Source: Aeromonas australiensis
GTDB taxonomy: Bacteria; Pseudomonadota; Gammaproteobacteria; Enterobacterales; Aeromonadaceae
Direction: 5' to 3'
NCBI RefSeq assembly: GCF_000819725.1
Contig: NZ_CDDH01000050.1
Span: 1-64,000 of the forward strand
Length of the DNA stretch: 64,000 bases
Below, piece by piece: positions 27,355 through 37,462 of this stretch; the stretch's first letter is position 1; the number at the start of each line of letters is the position of its first letter. A model generated the notes under the pieces. That model made no database searches and was not told where the DNA came from. It worked only from the letters and a program-made list of their open reading frames with translations. Made by a program: the position numbers and the translations under genes.

Positions 27355-27855
27355 TTAGTCCAGACGTCTGAAGGTGTGGTTGTCAAAACTGCTGGTGGTC
27401 TCCCGGTTGAGCAGGCTGACCAGCAAAATCGCCCGCTTCTCTCCATCCGGCTCCATATAGATGGCTTCGAAGCCTGCCAACGGCCCCTCTTCAATCAGCA
27501 CTTTGTCGCCCGAGCAGGGAAGGCTGGCGTAGCAGGCTCTCGCCTCGTCGCTGTCATCGCGGCTCATCAGCTGATAGACCAGCTTGCTGCTGATGGGAGT
27601 CCATTCGCTGCCAAAGTGGATGATCCGGCTGATGCCGCGGGTCGACTTCAGGGTGACCGGTGTTACCTCTTCCAAATCGACGAAGATAAACAGATAGTTG
27701 GGGAACATGGGTTCCCGTACCGGAACTCGCTTGCCCCGGCGCAGCTTCTCGATCTCCACCATGGGATAATAGGATTCGATACCCTGGGCATCGAGGTGGG
27801 CGCGGGCGCGGGCCTCTTCTTTTGGCTTGCAGTAGGCCAGATACCATTTTTTCAT
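27355..27855 (-). CDS. rfaH: Transcription antitermination protein RfaH
   Basis: The 166-residue NusG paralogue lets RNA polymerase carrying an ops pause site read long surface-polysaccharide and similar operons. The N-terminal NGN domain begins MKKWYLAYCKPKEEARA and includes FPNYLFIFVD. The C-terminal KOW-like domain contains GDKVLIEEGPLAGFEAIY. The start at 27855 gives the family N-terminus. No terminator separates it from the chemoreceptor on the other strand except the hairpins at 27296-27353. I did not find a convincing ops element in the window. Confidence 0.93.
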   Translation of the reverse strand: MKKWYLAYCKPKEEARARAHLDAQGIESYYPMVEIEKLRRGKRVPVREPMFPNYLFIFVDLEEVTPVTLKSTRGISRIIHFGSEWTPISSKLVYQLMSRDDSDEARACYASLPCSGDKVLIEEGPLAGFEAIYMEPDGEKRAILLVSLLNRETTSSFDNHTFRRLD

Positions 27856-27906
27856 GTTATGAGTATGTTCGTGTTGCCGTGCTCGCGGATATGATAGCGG
27901 CGCCAA

Positions 27907-27939
27907 TAAAAAAGGCCACGCATCGCGTGGCCTTTTTTG
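27907..27939. terminator. Terminator downstream of metQ
   Basis: AAAAAAGGCCACGC pairs with GCGTGGCCTTTTTT with T-runs on both strands. It closes the metNIQ operon, whose metQ stop codon lies 13 nt away. Confidence 0.9.
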
Positions 27940-27951
27940 CCGAGTGAGCAA

Positions 27952-28752
27952 TTACCAACCTTTTACCAAGCCGCCTTTGAACAGCTCCAGACCTTTCTGG
28001 TAGACCTCTTCAGTTTGATAGGACTGGACGAACTGGTTGACCTTCTCGTCATCCTTGTTGTTGTCGCGGGCGACGATCAGGTTGACGTAGGGGGACTCTT
28101 TGTCTTCAACAAACAGGCCGTTCTCGGTCGGGGTCAGACCAATCTGGCCGGCGAAGGTGTTGTTGATGATAGCCAGATCCACATCTTCCAGCGAGCGCGG
28201 TAGCTGGGCCGCTTCCAGCTCGACAATCTTGAAGTTGCGCGGGTTGCTGGCGATATCCAGCACGGTGGCTTCCAGACCTGCACCATCCTTCAGAGTGATC
28301 AGGCCTTGATGGGCCAGCAGGATCAGGGAGCGGCCCAGGTTGGTCGGATCGTTCGGTACCGCGATCTGGGCGCCATCTTGCAGCTCGCTCAGCGCCTTGA
28401 TCTTCTTGGAGTAACCGGCGATCGGGTAGACGAAGGTGTTGCCAACCGGCACCAGCTTGAAGCCGCGATCACGTACTTGCGCGTCCAGATAGGGTTTGTG
28501 CTGGAAGGCGTTGACATCGATGCTGCCATCGTTCAAGGCCACGTTCGGGGTGACATAGTCGGAGAAGTTGACGATCTGAACCTCCAGACCGTATTTCTCT
28601 TTGGCGACCTTGGCTGCCACTTCAACCAGTTCGGTCTCAGGGCCAGCAATGGCGCCCACTTTCAGAACCTTGCTCTCCTCTTTTTGACCGCAACCGGCCA
28701 GAACCAGACCAGCCAGCAGGGCAGCCGCAACGGATTTGATGCCTAATTTCAT
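27952..28752 (-). CDS. metQ: Methionine ABC transporter substrate-binding lipoprotein MetQ
   Basis: The 266-residue precursor has a lipoprotein signal peptide ending in LAGC (Cys21). The NlpA/MetQ fold follows, with VGAIAGPETELVEVA near the N-terminus, the LDAFQHKPYL-type ligand loop (here VNAFQHKPYLD) and IAVPNDPTNLGRSL. It binds methionine and delivers it to MetNI. A perfect AGGAGG precedes the start at 28752. It is the last gene of metN-metI-metQ. Confidence 0.96.
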   Translation of the reverse strand: MKLGIKSVAAALLAGLVLAGCGQKEESKVLKVGAIAGPETELVEVAAKVAKEKYGLEVQIVNFSDYVTPNVALNDGSIDVNAFQHKPYLDAQVRDRGFKLVPVGNTFVYPIAGYSKKIKALSELQDGAQIAVPNDPTNLGRSLILLAHQGLITLKDGAGLEATVLDIASNPRNFKIVELEAAQLPRSLEDVDLAIINNTFAGQIGLTPTENGLFVEDKESPYVNLIVARDNNKDDEKVNQFVQSYQTEEVYQKGLELFKGGLVKGW

Positions 28753-28777
28753 AAAACCTCCTGTCAGAAATCGACGA

Positions 28778-29431
28778 TTAACGATGATCACATTTGTTGA
28801 CCAGGCGCTCACCCGCGCTCTGGATAAGTTGAACCAGTACTACCAGGATAACCACGGTCACCAGCATGACAGTCGGGTCAAAGCGCTGATAACCATAACG
28901 AATACCCACATCTCCCAGACCGCCGCCACCGATGGCCCCGGCCATGGCCGAGTAGTTCACCAGCGTGACGAGGGTCATGGTGACGCTGTTGAGGATGCCG
29001 GGCAGGGCCTCGGGCAGCAGCACCTTGGTGATAATTTGCAGCGGCTTGGCGCCCATCGCCTTGGCCGCCTCCAGCAGGCCGTCCGGCACCTCCATCAGGG
29101 CCCCTTCCACCAGACGGGCGATGAAGGGGATGCAACCGACAGTCAGCGGCACGATGGCGGCGATGGTGCCGATACTGGTGCCTACAATCAGCCGGGTCAG
29201 CGGAATGATGGCGACCAGCAGGATGATAAAGGGCACCGAGCGACCCACGTTGACCACCATGCCCAGGGTGCTGTTGAGCAAGGGGTTGGCCAGGATCTGG
29301 CCCGCCTTGGTCACATGCAGCGCCACGCCGAGCGGCAGGCCGAGCAGGCAACCGAACAGGGCGGAGGCAAACACCATGATCAGGGTGTCGCCAAGCGCAT
29401 TGATGAGCAGATTAATCATGGCTTCGGACAT
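28778..29431 (-). CDS. metI: Methionine ABC transporter permease MetI
   Basis: The 217-residue inner membrane protein has five predicted membrane helices. The cytoplasmic EAA loop contacts the ATPase ([24 protein letters not shown]). It overlaps the end of metN by 20 nt and precedes metQ by 25 nt, so the three genes are translated from one mRNA. High similarity to E. coli MetI is visible throughout. Confidence 0.95.
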   Translation of the reverse strand: MSEAMINLLINALGDTLIMVFASALFGCLLGLPLGVALHVTKAGQILANPLLNSTLGMVVNVGRSVPFIILLVAIIPLTRLIVGTSIGTIAAIVPLTVGCIPFIARLVEGALMEVPDGLLEAAKAMGAKPLQIITKVLLPEALPGILNSVTMTLVTLVNYSAMAGAIGGGGLGDVGIRYGYQRFDPTVMLVTVVILVVLVQLIQSAGERLVNKCDHR

Positions 29432-30455
29432 AACCCATTACCTCCAGCTGAATATGGTTGTCGATAAAGAATTGTTGGGTTGCTTCGCATTGGGCTTCAT
29501 CCCCGAACAGCTCGGCCAGCAGGAAACCGAATTTGACACCACCGGCGTACTCGATATCTGCGCTCAGAATGCTGATGTCGATATTGAAACGGCGGCTCGC
29601 CTCGGAGATCAGCGGCGTATCAACCGTGCTGCCGGTAAAGCCGAGCTTCACCAGCGGGTAGCTGCCAAGCACCCGCTCCGCACTCATCCGATCCTGATAC
29701 TCCTGTGGTACCTCCAGATGGATGGTGGAGTGGATAAAGTCACGGGCCAGCTGGGTCTTGGCGTTGCTGAAGAACCAGGCCACTTCCCCCTGCTCGATCA
29801 GGCGGCCGTCGCTGATGATGGCCACTTCGTCACAGATCCCTTTCACCACATCCATCTCGTGGGTGATGAGCAGGATGGTGAGCCCCAGCTTGACGTTGAT
29901 CTCCTTGAGCAGGGTCAGGATCGAGCGGGTGGTATGCGGGTCGAGAGCCGAGGTGGCCTCGTCACACAAGAGTACCTTGGGGGAGGGGGCCAGTGCCCGG
30001 GCGATGGCGACGCGCTGTTTCTGACCACCGGAAAGCTCGGATGGATAGGCATGGGCGCGCGCCTCCAGTCCGACCAACGCCAGCAACTCTGCAACCCGCT
30101 GCTGGATCTTCTCTTTGCTCCAGCCCGCCAGTTCCAGTGGAAAGGCGATGTTGGCGGAGACGGTGCGCGAAGAGAGCAGGTTAAAGTGCTGGAAAATCAT
30201 CCCGATCTGGCGGCGAGCCAGGGTCAGATCCCGTTCGCTCAGGGCGACCAGATCCTGACCATCGACAATCACCTGGCCTTCTGTCGGGCGCTCCAGCAGG
30301 TTGACACAACGAATGAGGGTACTCTTGCCGGCACCAGAGGCGCCGATCACCCCGACTATTTTGCCTTGGGGTACATGCAGGCTGACATCACGCAGGGCGT
30401 GCACGGCATCACTGCCTTTACCGTAGACTTTGTTGAGACCGATCAACTTAATCAT
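29412..30455 (-). CDS. metN: Methionine ABC transporter ATP-binding protein MetN
   Basis: The 347-residue ATPase powers D- and L-methionine import. Walker A is GASGAGKST, the signature is LSGGQKQR, and Walker B is [12 protein letters not shown]. The C-terminal NIL domain (about 265-345) binds methionine and inhibits uptake when methionine is plentiful. The start at 30455 follows GGAAG. It is the first gene of metNIQ, and MetJ boxes lie about 100-150 bp upstream. Confidence 0.96.
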   Translation of the reverse strand: MIKLIGLNKVYGKGSDAVHALRDVSLHVPQGKIVGVIGASGAGKSTLIRCVNLLERPTEGQVIVDGQDLVALSERDLTLARRQIGMIFQHFNLLSSRTVSANIAFPLELAGWSKEKIQQRVAELLALVGLEARAHAYPSELSGGQKQRVAIARALAPSPKVLLCDEATSALDPHTTRSILTLLKEINVKLGLTILLITHEMDVVKGICDEVAIISDGRLIEQGEVAWFFSNAKTQLARDFIHSTIHLEVPQEYQDRMSAERVLGSYPLVKLGFTGSTVDTPLISEASRRFNIDISILSADIEYAGGVKFGFLLAELFGDEAQCEATQQFFIDNHIQLEVMGYVRSHD

Positions 30456-30557
30456 GGATTCTTCCGTGCTAACAGCCTTAAAGCACAGGGCGCTACAGGC
30501 GGGTGAATTGGGCAGAGGTTTCACTGGGTTGCTCTGTCATCATGGAGGATGATGCTA

Positions 30558-30605
30558 AGATGTCTGGATGGCTGTGTCAACGCATGTTTTTACGTCTAGA
30601 CGTCT
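30558..30605 (-). promoter_or_regulatory. MetJ operator (tandem met boxes) of metNIQ
   Basis: AGACGTCT at 30598-30605 is a perfect met box, with TTACGTCT directly next to it at 30590-30597 (6 of 8). A second pair, AGATGTCT and GGATGGCT, lies at 30558-30573. MetJ binds tandem 8-bp boxes cooperatively, so this is the expected methionine-responsive operator of the transporter operon. Confidence 0.85.
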
Positions 30606-30959
30606 AAAAAGTGATAAGGATTTCTGTCTGGCGGATAACGAGCAGGAGGAAATGGTTACTTGTCCAGATCCTGTTTCGTATGCGTGATATATGGCCGAAT
30701 TAAAGATGGTTTATATCGGGTATATGCTGGTTTTATTAGTGTGTCAGCCCGTTTCTGTCCATATCGGCTATCGAGCCTGCCGCTCCTCCATGGTTGCACA
30801 AATTCCTGCACAAATCGTTCCCTATTCACTTGTGGATCACCTGACCGCCACTTTGTCGGCGTCAACCTTGATGCAACGCAAGGGGAGCGCTGATAGGGAT
30901 TGGGTCGGTGGCGCCGGTTTTTTATACTGACAATGTCGACAAGCATGGAGGGCAGAGCG
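30606..30959. other. Intergenic stretch between metN promoter and next gene
   Basis: This 354-bp stretch contains only short frames without ribosome sites. One hydrophobic frame from 30691 has no Shine-Dalgarno sequence. It presumably carries the promoter of the gene at 30960. Nothing else is recognisable. Confidence 0.4.
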
Positions 30960-31415
30960 ATGAGATTTCAACAGATCAAAGAGTTGCTGCACTATCTTGA
31001 GCAGGTTCATCACCAGCTCGGACTCTGTTACGGGCGCTTGACCAGTCAGGTGGATAGCGAACGCAGCCGGATGTTGCTGGTCTATCTGCAAGGGCGTGAG
31101 GATGCGGCCAGTGCCCATCTGCACGAGTATACCACCCAGTTGGGAGAGGCGGTCAGAGAGACCTGGCTGGAGCAGAGTTTCAGCGAGGATATGCTGCCTG
31201 CCATCACCCGATTCGCGCTACCAGCTTCGGCTCAGACCCAGGATATCGTTACTCAGGTATGCCGCTGGGAAGAGCAACTGGTCGGTGAGCTGAGCCATCT
31301 GGCCCGAGAGTGCCCGACACCGGCAACGGCTGCCATGCTCGATAACCTGGCGGCGTTGGAACGGACACGCATGCACCGTCTGGTGCATGGCGTTCATCGG
31401 CTTGATGATATGTAG
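30960..31415 (+). CDS. Uncharacterised helical protein, possibly ferritin-like
   Basis: The 151-residue protein is not one I recognise. It has four amphipathic helices without a signal peptide or membrane segment. Acidic and histidine residues recur at helix positions (LEQVHHQL, GREDAASAH, WEEQLVGELSH, ERTRMHRLVH), which resembles the E/H ligand pattern of ferritin-like diiron bundles. That assignment is inference. GGAGG lies 8 nt before ATG 30960. It is a single gene, convergent with ppgK, with a hairpin at 31445-31478 between them. Confidence 0.65.
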   Translation: MRFQQIKELLHYLEQVHHQLGLCYGRLTSQVDSERSRMLLVYLQGREDAASAHLHEYTTQLGEAVRETWLEQSFSEDMLPAITRFALPASAQTQDIVTQVCRWEEQLVGELSHLARECPTPATAAMLDNLAALERTRMHRLVHGVHRLDDM

Positions 31416-31444
31416 GACGCGGCAAGGATTGATGCACAGATAAG

Positions 31445-31480
31445 CAGGAGGGCCTAACCTGGCTGCCGAGCCCTCCTGTT
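31445..31480. terminator. Hairpin between convergent genes
   Basis: CAGGAGGG pairs with CCCTCCTG across an 18-nt loop. T-runs are short on both sides, so it is a weak terminator at best. Confidence 0.35.
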
Positions 31481-31503
31481 ACCAAGGGGGAGCAGATAGT
31501 CGA

Positions 31504-32247
31504 TCAGCTCTGATGCCGTTCGGCAGCGCAGAGAGCGGCCCCGATAATACCTGCCTGATTGAGGCTGGCCGCCGGAATGAGCGGCGCTCGAGTGGTGATG
31601 CGATCGACAAACTTCTCCAGCTTGGCGGCGCTGCCGCCCCCCAGAATGAAGAGGTCGGGGGAGAACAGAAACTCGAGACGCGCCAGATACCTGTTGAAGC
31701 GCTTGCCCCAGCGGTTCCAGGAGAGATCCTCCCGTTTGCGCGCCGCATCGGAGCAGTAGTGCTCGGCGACCATCCCTTCCAGCATCAAATGACCCAGCTC
31801 GGTGTTGGGTAGCAGATGGCCGTTGACGAAGATGGCTGTGCCGATGCCGGTACCGACCGTGATGAGAATGATGACCCCCTTGCGATCCTTGCCGGCGCCA
31901 AAGCGCATCTCTGCCAGACCGGCGGCATCGGCATCGTTCAGCACATAGCAGGGCTTGCCGGTGACATCGGCAAACAGATGCTCGGCATCGGTTTCGATCC
32001 AGCTCTTGTCGATGTTGGCGGCACTCTTGGCAACCCCGTTGTGGATAGTGGCGGGAAAGCCGCAGCCCACCGGTCCTTTCCAGTCGAAGTGTTCGACCAG
32101 CGCCTTGAGGGTATGGGCGATGGCGGCCGGGGTGGCCGGTTGCGGTGTGGCAATGCGATGGCGCTCGCCAATCAATTCGCCGGTTTTGGTATCGACCAGA
32201 CAGCCCTTGATCCCTGAGCCTCCAATATCCACTCCCAACATATGCAT
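31504..32247 (-). CDS. ppgK: Polyphosphate glucokinase (ROK family)
   Basis: The 247-residue kinase carries the ROK phosphate-binding start [12 protein letters not shown], then [18 protein letters not shown], the catalytic [19 protein letters not shown], and [15 protein letters not shown]. The NDADAAGxAExxFGAGK segment is diagnostic for strictly polyphosphate-dependent glucokinases such as mycobacterial PPGK, and length fits. It should phosphorylate glucose with polyphosphate or ATP. AAGGA precedes ATG 32247 by about 8 nt. It lies downstream of queG on the same strand with a 111-nt gap. Confidence 0.85.
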   Translation of the reverse strand: MHMLGVDIGGSGIKGCLVDTKTGELIGERHRIATPQPATPAAIAHTLKALVEHFDWKGPVGCGFPATIHNGVAKSAANIDKSWIETDAEHLFADVTGKPCYVLNDADAAGLAEMRFGAGKDRKGVIILITVGTGIGTAIFVNGHLLPNTELGHLMLEGMVAEHYCSDAARKREDLSWNRWGKRFNRYLARLEFLFSPDLFILGGGSAAKLEKFVDRITTRAPLIPAASLNQAGIIGAALCAAERHQS

Positions 32248-32358
32248 CTGTGTTGTCCTTGTTGTGTGCCGAGCAGTTTGCAGTGACCACGCTGTTATGG
32301 GCACTGCAGGTCGGCAGAGCATGAAAAAAGTGCTGCAATCCGGCAAGGGGCAGATCAC

Positions 32359-33513
32359 TTATGCGTGATCCGACAGACCTTTTTCGATGCAGCGGATCAG
32401 CAAACGGGTCTTCTTGTTCTCTTCATCCTGACGCCGGGCAAGAGTTGCCAGCGCCCATTCGATATGTTCGGCCACCATGGGATCGGCGGTGGTCAGCCCC
32501 AGTTGCAGGGCCGCGATCACCTCGGGGGTCGCTGGACCATTGCCAAGGGCGACTGCCAGATTGCGGCGCCAGCGTTGATAGCCGATGCGGCGGATCGGGC
32601 TTCCCTCGGTCTGTTTGAGGAAATCGTTCTCGCTCCAGCACCACAGCGCCAGCAGGGGCGGGCGGTGCAGGCTTGGGCGAGGGCTGAAGTCGGGTTCCGG
32701 GCTGGCATCGGCGTAGCGATTCCAGGGGCAAATAAGCTGGCAGTCGTCGCAGCCGTAGATGCGGTTGCCCATCAGGGGCCTGAACTCTTCCGGAATAGGA
32801 CCGTCGTTCTCGATGGTGAGATAGGAGATGCAGCGGCGGCCATCCACCACATAGGGGGCGACAATAGCGCCGGTCGGGCAGATGTTGATGCAGGCGACGC
32901 ACTTGCCGCACAGCTCCTTCTCCACTTGCTGGTCGAGCGGCAGCGGCAGGTTGAGCAACAGCTCACCGAGAAAGAAGAAGGAGCCAGCCGATTCGTTGAG
33001 CAGCAGTGAGTGTTTGCCAACCCAGCCTAGGCCCGCCTTGGCTGCCAGTGGCCGCTCGAGGATGGGGGCGGAGTCGACGAAGGGGCGCCACTCACCCAAG
33101 GTCTCTTCAGTGCCTTGAAACAGCTCGGCGCAGCGCGCTTCAATGCGATCACCCAGCTGTTTGAGCCGGTTGCGCAGCACCTTGTGGTAGTCACGGCCGA
33201 GGGCATAGCGGCTGATATAGCCGAGGGTCGGATCGCGCAGGGTGGCAGCAAAGCCCGCCTCGAACGGCAGGTAGTTCATCCGCACCGACAACACCCGCAC
33301 CGTGCCCGGCAGCAGCTCGTGGGGGCGCGCCCGCATCATGCCGTGGCGCGCCATGTAATCCATGCTGCCGTGATAGCCCGCATCCAGCCAGGCCTGCAAT
33401 CTCGGCTCTTCGATACGCAGGTCGGTGTCGGTGATGCCCGCCTGGTCAAATCCTAGCTCCCGTGCCCAGAGCTTGATATCGTGGGCCAGCTGGTGGAAGT
33501 CAGGAGCGCTCAT
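32359..33513 (-). CDS. queG: Epoxyqueuosine reductase QueG
   Basis: The 384-residue cobalamin and iron-sulfur enzyme performs the last step of queuosine synthesis in tRNA. Two [4Fe-4S] motifs are visible, [16 protein letters not shown] and [12 protein letters not shown]. The N-terminal cobalamin-binding half contains [16 protein letters not shown], and [11 protein letters not shown] lies in the substrate region. The HEAT-like C-terminus ([10 protein letters not shown]) touches the anticodon stem. It is divergent from nnr, as in E. coli yjeS/yjeF. It is a second B12-requiring enzyme in this window, with NrdJ. Confidence 0.95.
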   Translation of the reverse strand: MSAPDFHQLAHDIKLWARELGFDQAGITDTDLRIEEPRLQAWLDAGYHGSMDYMARHGMMRARPHELLPGTVRVLSVRMNYLPFEAGFAATLRDPTLGYISRYALGRDYHKVLRNRLKQLGDRIEARCAELFQGTEETLGEWRPFVDSAPILERPLAAKAGLGWVGKHSLLLNESAGSFFFLGELLLNLPLPLDQQVEKELCGKCVACINICPTGAIVAPYVVDGRRCISYLTIENDGPIPEEFRPLMGNRIYGCDDCQLICPWNRYADASPEPDFSPRPSLHRPPLLALWCWSENDFLKQTEGSPIRRIGYQRWRRNLAVALGNGPATPEVIAALQLGLTTADPMVAEHIEWALATLARRQDEENKKTRLLIRCIEKGLSDHA

Positions 33514-33573
33514 GCGGCTTGGCCTGGCTGGCGTTTGCGGGCGTGGGTCGATTGATAAGAGGCGGGAGCCGTC

Positions 33574-35085
33574 ATGGTAGAGATCATCAGGGGCGCGTTG
33601 GGCACAAAAGAGGGGGGCAGTTTACCACAGGGGCTGTGGCAGACTGAACAGATCCGCGCACTGGAGCTCAACTGGGCCGCGCGTGAGGGGCAGCCTCTCT
33701 ATGCCCTGATGGAGCGAGCCGGTGCCGCGCTGCGCACCTATGCCACTCTGCATTGGCCCGACAGTCGCTGCTGGTGGATTTTCGTCGGCCCCGGTAATAA
33801 CGGCGGTGATGGCTATGTGCTGGCCCGTCTTGCCCGCCAGATTGGCATCGAGGTGGTGGTGATTGCCGCCAGGGCACCCGACCAGCTGAAGGGGGATGCC
33901 AGACGTGCCGCCGATGAGTGGCTGGCGGCCGGTGGCCGGGTCTGGCTGGCCGAGCGGTTTGATGATACCCAACACTCCGCCCCGGATCTGGTGGTTGATG
34001 CCCTGCTTGGCACCGGCGTCAACAGGTCCCTCTCGCCGCTACTGACAAAGATCGTCGCAACAATCAATGACTTGGCTGTGCCTGTGCTGGCAGTGGATCT
34101 TCCCTCTGGCCTCAACGGTGATACTGGCCGTGCTATGGGAGCCGTGGTGCAGGCCACTCGCACCCTTACCTTTATCGGTATCAAGCAGGGGATGCTCACC
34201 GGCGACGGGGGGGATTGTGTCGGCGTGCTCGACTGGGATCCCCTTGGCGTAACGCCTGATGACACAATGCTGCCCGCCGCCTGGCGCATCGATTATCCAC
34301 TGCTGAGCACGCAGCTGACCCCGCGCCAACGCGCTTCCCACAAGGGCTCTTATGGCAAGGTACTGCTGGTGGGGGGCAATCGCGGTATGCAGGGGGCCAT
34401 CGTGCTGGCGGCTCGCGCCTGCCTGCGGGCAGGGGCCGGGCTGGTGAGGGTGTGTCAGTATCCGGAACATCCGCCGGTCAGCCTCTATCAACCTGAACTG
34501 ATGAGCCTCACCACCGTTGATGACGAGGGGTGGGCATCGGTGCGGGTTATTGGCCCGGGTCTTGGTCAGGATGAGTGGGGAAGGGAGCAAATCGCCCGTT
34601 ATCTCACCGATCGGCTCCCACTGGTTTTAGATGCCGATGGATTGAATTGGCTGGCGCAATCTCCCCGCCATCAGGATAATTGGGTGCTCACGCCCCATCC
34701 CGGCGAAGCAGCGCGCCTGCTGGGATGCACCATTGCCGACATTGAAACCGACCGTTTTGCCGCCGTGCAGGCGCTGCAGCGGCGCTATGGCGGTGTGGTG
34801 CTGCTAAAAGGAGCGGGGACACTTATTTATGACGGCGAGCGGGTCGCTCTCTGTTGTGAAGGCAATCCCGGCATGGCAAGTGGCGGCATGGGCGATCTGT
34901 TATCTGGTATAATCGCCGCCCTTTTGGCCCAGGGCCGGTCTGCCACCATGGCAAGTTGGCTGGGCGCCGTGATCCATGGCGAGGCCGCAGATCAGGCTGC
35001 CGCCGACGGCGAGCGGGGCATGCTGGCGTCAGATCTGCTGCCGCTGATCCGCAGACTGGTTAATCCCGACACCACAACAAGTTAA
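33574..35085 (+). CDS. nnr: Bifunctional NAD(P)H-hydrate epimerase/ADP-dependent dehydratase
   Basis: The 503-residue protein repairs hydrated NADH and NADPH. The N-terminal epimerase half (about 20-220) has [24 protein letters not shown] and [12 protein letters not shown]. The C-terminal dehydratase half (about 235-500) has the kinase-like [27 protein letters not shown] and [16 protein letters not shown]. The order matches E. coli YjeF. The frame opens at ATG 33574, 60 bp from the divergent queG start, and tsaE follows after 10 nt. Confidence 0.95.
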   Translation: MVEIIRGALGTKEGGSLPQGLWQTEQIRALELNWAAREGQPLYALMERAGAALRTYATLHWPDSRCWWIFVGPGNNGGDGYVLARLARQIGIEVVVIAARAPDQLKGDARRAADEWLAAGGRVWLAERFDDTQHSAPDLVVDALLGTGVNRSLSPLLTKIVATINDLAVPVLAVDLPSGLNGDTGRAMGAVVQATRTLTFIGIKQGMLTGDGGDCVGVLDWDPLGVTPDDTMLPAAWRIDYPLLSTQLTPRQRASHKGSYGKVLLVGGNRGMQGAIVLAARACLRAGAGLVRVCQYPEHPPVSLYQPELMSLTTVDDEGWASVRVIGPGLGQDEWGREQIARYLTDRLPLVLDADGLNWLAQSPRHQDNWVLTPHPGEAARLLGCTIADIETDRFAAVQALQRRYGGVVLLKGAGTLIYDGERVALCCEGNPGMASGGMGDLLSGIIAALLAQGRSATMASWLGAVIHGEAADQAAADGERGMLASDLLPLIRRLVNPDTTTS

Positions 35086-35095
35086 AAAGAAGAAC

Positions 35096-35569
35096 ATGGC
35101 AAAACAGTTGATGATGACACTGCCGGACGAGGCAGCAACCGTAGTACTGGGTGGCCGTCTGGCACAGGCTTGCCAGCAAGCGACAACCGTGTTTTTGCAT
35201 GGCACGCTTGGCGCCGGTAAAACCACCTTGACCCGTGGCTGGGTGCAGGGCCTTGGCCATCAGGGCAAGGTAAAAAGCCCGACTTATACCCTGGTTGAGC
35301 CCTACGAGCTCGATGGCTGGCAGGTCTACCATTTCGATCTCTATCGCCTCGCTGATCCCGAAGAGCTGGAATTCATGGGTATTCGGGACTATTTTGCTGC
35401 CAACACGCTCTGTCTGGTGGAGTGGCCCGAGAAGGGAGAGGGCTGGTTGCCAGCTCCCGACCTTGAAATTACTCTCACTTATGTAGGCGAGCAGCGCGAG
35501 GTTCTGATAGAGGCCCGTACTGCTATTGGCGAAGCCATTCTGGAACGGTTGTCATCTACGTGCGCTTGA
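35096..35569 (+). CDS. tsaE: tRNA threonylcarbamoyladenosine ATPase TsaE
   Basis: The 157-residue ATPase helps TsaB-TsaD make the t6A37 modification of ANN-decoding tRNAs. Walker A is [14 protein letters not shown]. The switch-like [11 protein letters not shown], the HFDLYRL box and [10 protein letters not shown] are the usual family marks. The ATG is 10 nt after nnr, and the coding sequence overlaps the amidase gene by 10 nt, so both are translated from one message. Confidence 0.95.
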   Translation: MAKQLMMTLPDEAATVVLGGRLAQACQQATTVFLHGTLGAGKTTLTRGWVQGLGHQGKVKSPTYTLVEPYELDGWQVYHFDLYRLADPEELEFMGIRDYFAANTLCLVEWPEKGEGWLPAPDLEITLTYVGEQREVLIEARTAIGEAILERLSSTCA

Positions 35570-37284
35570 TCCTTGTTATTGCTCTCTCCTTGATGGCCTT
35601 ACCCTCTTGGGCGAATCAGCTCAAGAGCGTACGAATCTGGCCGTCACCGGATAATACCCGGGTGGTGCTCGATATGAGCAGCGCTCCCAATTTCAACTAT
35701 TTCACTCTGACTGGCCCTGACCGATTGGTGATCGACCTGAAAGGGGCGAGCAACGCCACCAATCTTGCCCGCATTGAAAACAAGAGCGAGTTGGTTCGCA
35801 AAGTGCGTGAGAGCACCCCGCTGGAAAAGGGGGGGCTGAGACTGGTGCTCGACTTGAGCTCCAGCATCAAGCCGGTGGTGTTTCCGTTGGCACCGGCAGG
35901 CCCTTATGGCCACCGCCTGGTGATTGACCTGCCCTATGAGGAGAAGCGGTCCGCTGCTGCTGTTCGTGCGACCCCTGTTGGCGGACAGGGCAAAGGGGTG
36001 GTGATTGCCATCGACCCTGGGCACGGTGGCGAAGATCCGGGCTCAATAGGCCCCAGTCGTACCTATGAAAAACGGGTGACCTTGGCGGTTTCCCAGAAAC
36101 TGGCGGCGCTCATTGACCGTGAGCCGGGGATGCAGGCTGTTCTGACCCGCCGTGGCGACTACTTTGTTGATCTTAACAAACGCTCCGAGATTGCTCGCAA
36201 GGCCAAGGCGGATCTGCTGGTCTCTATCCATGCTGATAGTTTTCATAACTCTACCCCGCGTGGTGCCTCGGTCTGGGTCTTGTCGACCAACCGTGCCAAC
36301 CGCGAGATGGGCAGCTGGCTGGAGAAGCAGGAGAAGCAGGGTGAGCTGCTGGGCGGGGTCGGCAAGGTATTGGCGGAATCTGACCCCAACCCCTATCTTG
36401 CGCAAACCTTCCTCGACCTCTCCATGGACAAATCCCGTGCCGAAGGTTACGACGTAAGCCGGCAGATTTTACGCTCAATGGGTAAGGTCGCCCGGTTGCA
36501 CAAAAATGCCCCTGAACATGCCAGTCTGGCAGTGTTGAAAGCGCCGGATATTCCATCCGTGCTGGTCGAAACCGGCTTTATCTCCAACCATGCGGAAGAG
36601 AAGCTGCTGGCCACCGCCAGCTATCAGGACCAGCTGGCCCGTGCCATCTTCGAGGGGATCCGCAACTACTACCGTGCCCACCCGACCAAGGGGGCCATGC
36701 TGGCTGGCAAGGGGCAGGGCAGCAAGCCTGCCGTTACCACTCGTCCTGCGCCGGTAGCTCAGCCGACGGTGAGCCAGCCCAGGCAGGCACAGTCGCAGCC
36801 GGTAGTGACCAACAAGATGCCCGCTACTGCCCGCGATAGCGGCACGGCAACCGGCTCTGGCGCCGGGGTGATCAAGCCTTACTCGGCGGCGGTGCAGGAG
36901 AGCGGGGCACCGGTCAGCAGTGTGGGAGACTATGACAAATCGCGGATGCTCCGCCATGTGGTCAAACGGGGCGAGAGCCTCTCCCGCCTTGCCGAAAAAC
37001 ATGGGGTGAGCCAGGCGACACTGGTTGAGATCAACCAGCTGCGCAGCCGGGATATTCAGATTGGTCAGACCATCTATATTCCCCAGCAAGGGCAGAGCCG
37101 CACTGCCGCCCCTGTTCGCAGTGATGACAAGTCACAGATGATCCGCCATGTGGTCAAGCGGGGGGAGAGTCTCTCCCGCCTTGCCGAGCAGCATGGGGTG
37201 AGTCAGGCACGGCTGGTGGAGATCAACAAGCTCAAGTCGCGGAATATTCAGGTAGGGCAGGTGCTCTACATTCCGCAAAACTGA
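35560..37284 (+). CDS. amiB: N-acetylmuramoyl-L-alanine amidase with AMIN and two LysM domains (AmiB type)
   Basis: The 574-residue periplasmic enzyme cleaves the lactyl-amide bond between MurNAc and the stem peptide to separate daughter cells. A signal peptide ends at PSWA, followed by an AMIN domain (about 20-130). The Amidase_3 zinc domain (about 145-375) has [21 protein letters not shown] and [13 protein letters not shown] Pro/Gln-rich linker leads to two near-identical LysM repeats ([14 protein letters not shown] at about 466 and 528). The start is GTG 35560, within tsaE. A perfect 10-bp hairpin without T-run follows the stop (37288-37313). Confidence 0.94.
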   Translation: MRLILVIALSLMALPSWANQLKSVRIWPSPDNTRVVLDMSSAPNFNYFTLTGPDRLVIDLKGASNATNLARIENKSELVRKVRESTPLEKGGLRLVLDLSSSIKPVVFPLAPAGPYGHRLVIDLPYEEKRSAAAVRATPVGGQGKGVVIAIDPGHGGEDPGSIGPSRTYEKRVTLAVSQKLAALIDREPGMQAVLTRRGDYFVDLNKRSEIARKAKADLLVSIHADSFHNSTPRGASVWVLSTNRANREMGSWLEKQEKQGELLGGVGKVLAESDPNPYLAQTFLDLSMDKSRAEGYDVSRQILRSMGKVARLHKNAPEHASLAVLKAPDIPSVLVETGFISNHAEEKLLATASYQDQLARAIFEGIRNYYRAHPTKGAMLAGKGQGSKPAVTTRPAPVAQPTVSQPRQAQSQPVVTNKMPATARDSGTATGSGAGVIKPYSAAVQESGAPVSSVGDYDKSRMLRHVVKRGESLSRLAEKHGVSQATLVEINQLRSRDIQIGQTIYIPQQGQSRTAAPVRSDDKSQMIRHVVKRGESLSRLAEQHGVSQARLVEINKLKSRNIQVGQVLYIPQN

Positions 37285-37357
37285 CGCGCGGGAGCGGGTT
37301 ATGCCGCTCCCGCTGTTAGCGAATACCATCAGCAAGATTGAAATTCAGGAGCAAGCG

Positions 37358-37459
37358 ATGCCGATCCGTATATTGCCCCCGATTCTGGCCAACCAGATTC
37401 CGGTTGGTGGAGAGGTGGTGGAACGGCTCTCTATCCGCAAGATTGAAATTCAGGAGTAA
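37358..37459 (+). CDS. Upstream ORF 1: 33-residue MutL-N-terminus mimic
   Basis: ATG 37358 lies 7 nt after CAGGAG and opens a 33-codon ORF. It begins [19 protein letters not shown] and continues with VVERLSIRKIEIQE before TAA 37457-37459. It copies the first helix-turn of MutL but stops before the catalytic Glu and the ATP-binding Asn, so it cannot bind nucleotide as MutL does. The same frame extends upstream to an ATG at 37301, giving a 52-residue variant. Whether it is translated is unknown. Confidence 0.5.
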   Translation: MPIRILPPILANQIPVGGEVVERLSIRKIEIQE

Positions 37460-37462
37460 GTG

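Noticed and set aside
28965-30506. 513-codon open frame antisense to metI and metN
   Set aside because: The opposite strand encodes clear ABC transporter subunits with all motifs. The antisense product has no recognisable domain.
30691-30930. 79-codon frame with a hydrophobic start between metN and the helical protein gene
   Set aside because: There is no ribosome-binding site, the tail looks random, and it runs into the next gene's promoter region.
37288-37313. 10-bp perfect hairpin after the amidase gene, considered as a terminator
   Set aside because: No T-run follows, and the mutL upstream ORFs begin directly after it, so readthrough is expected.
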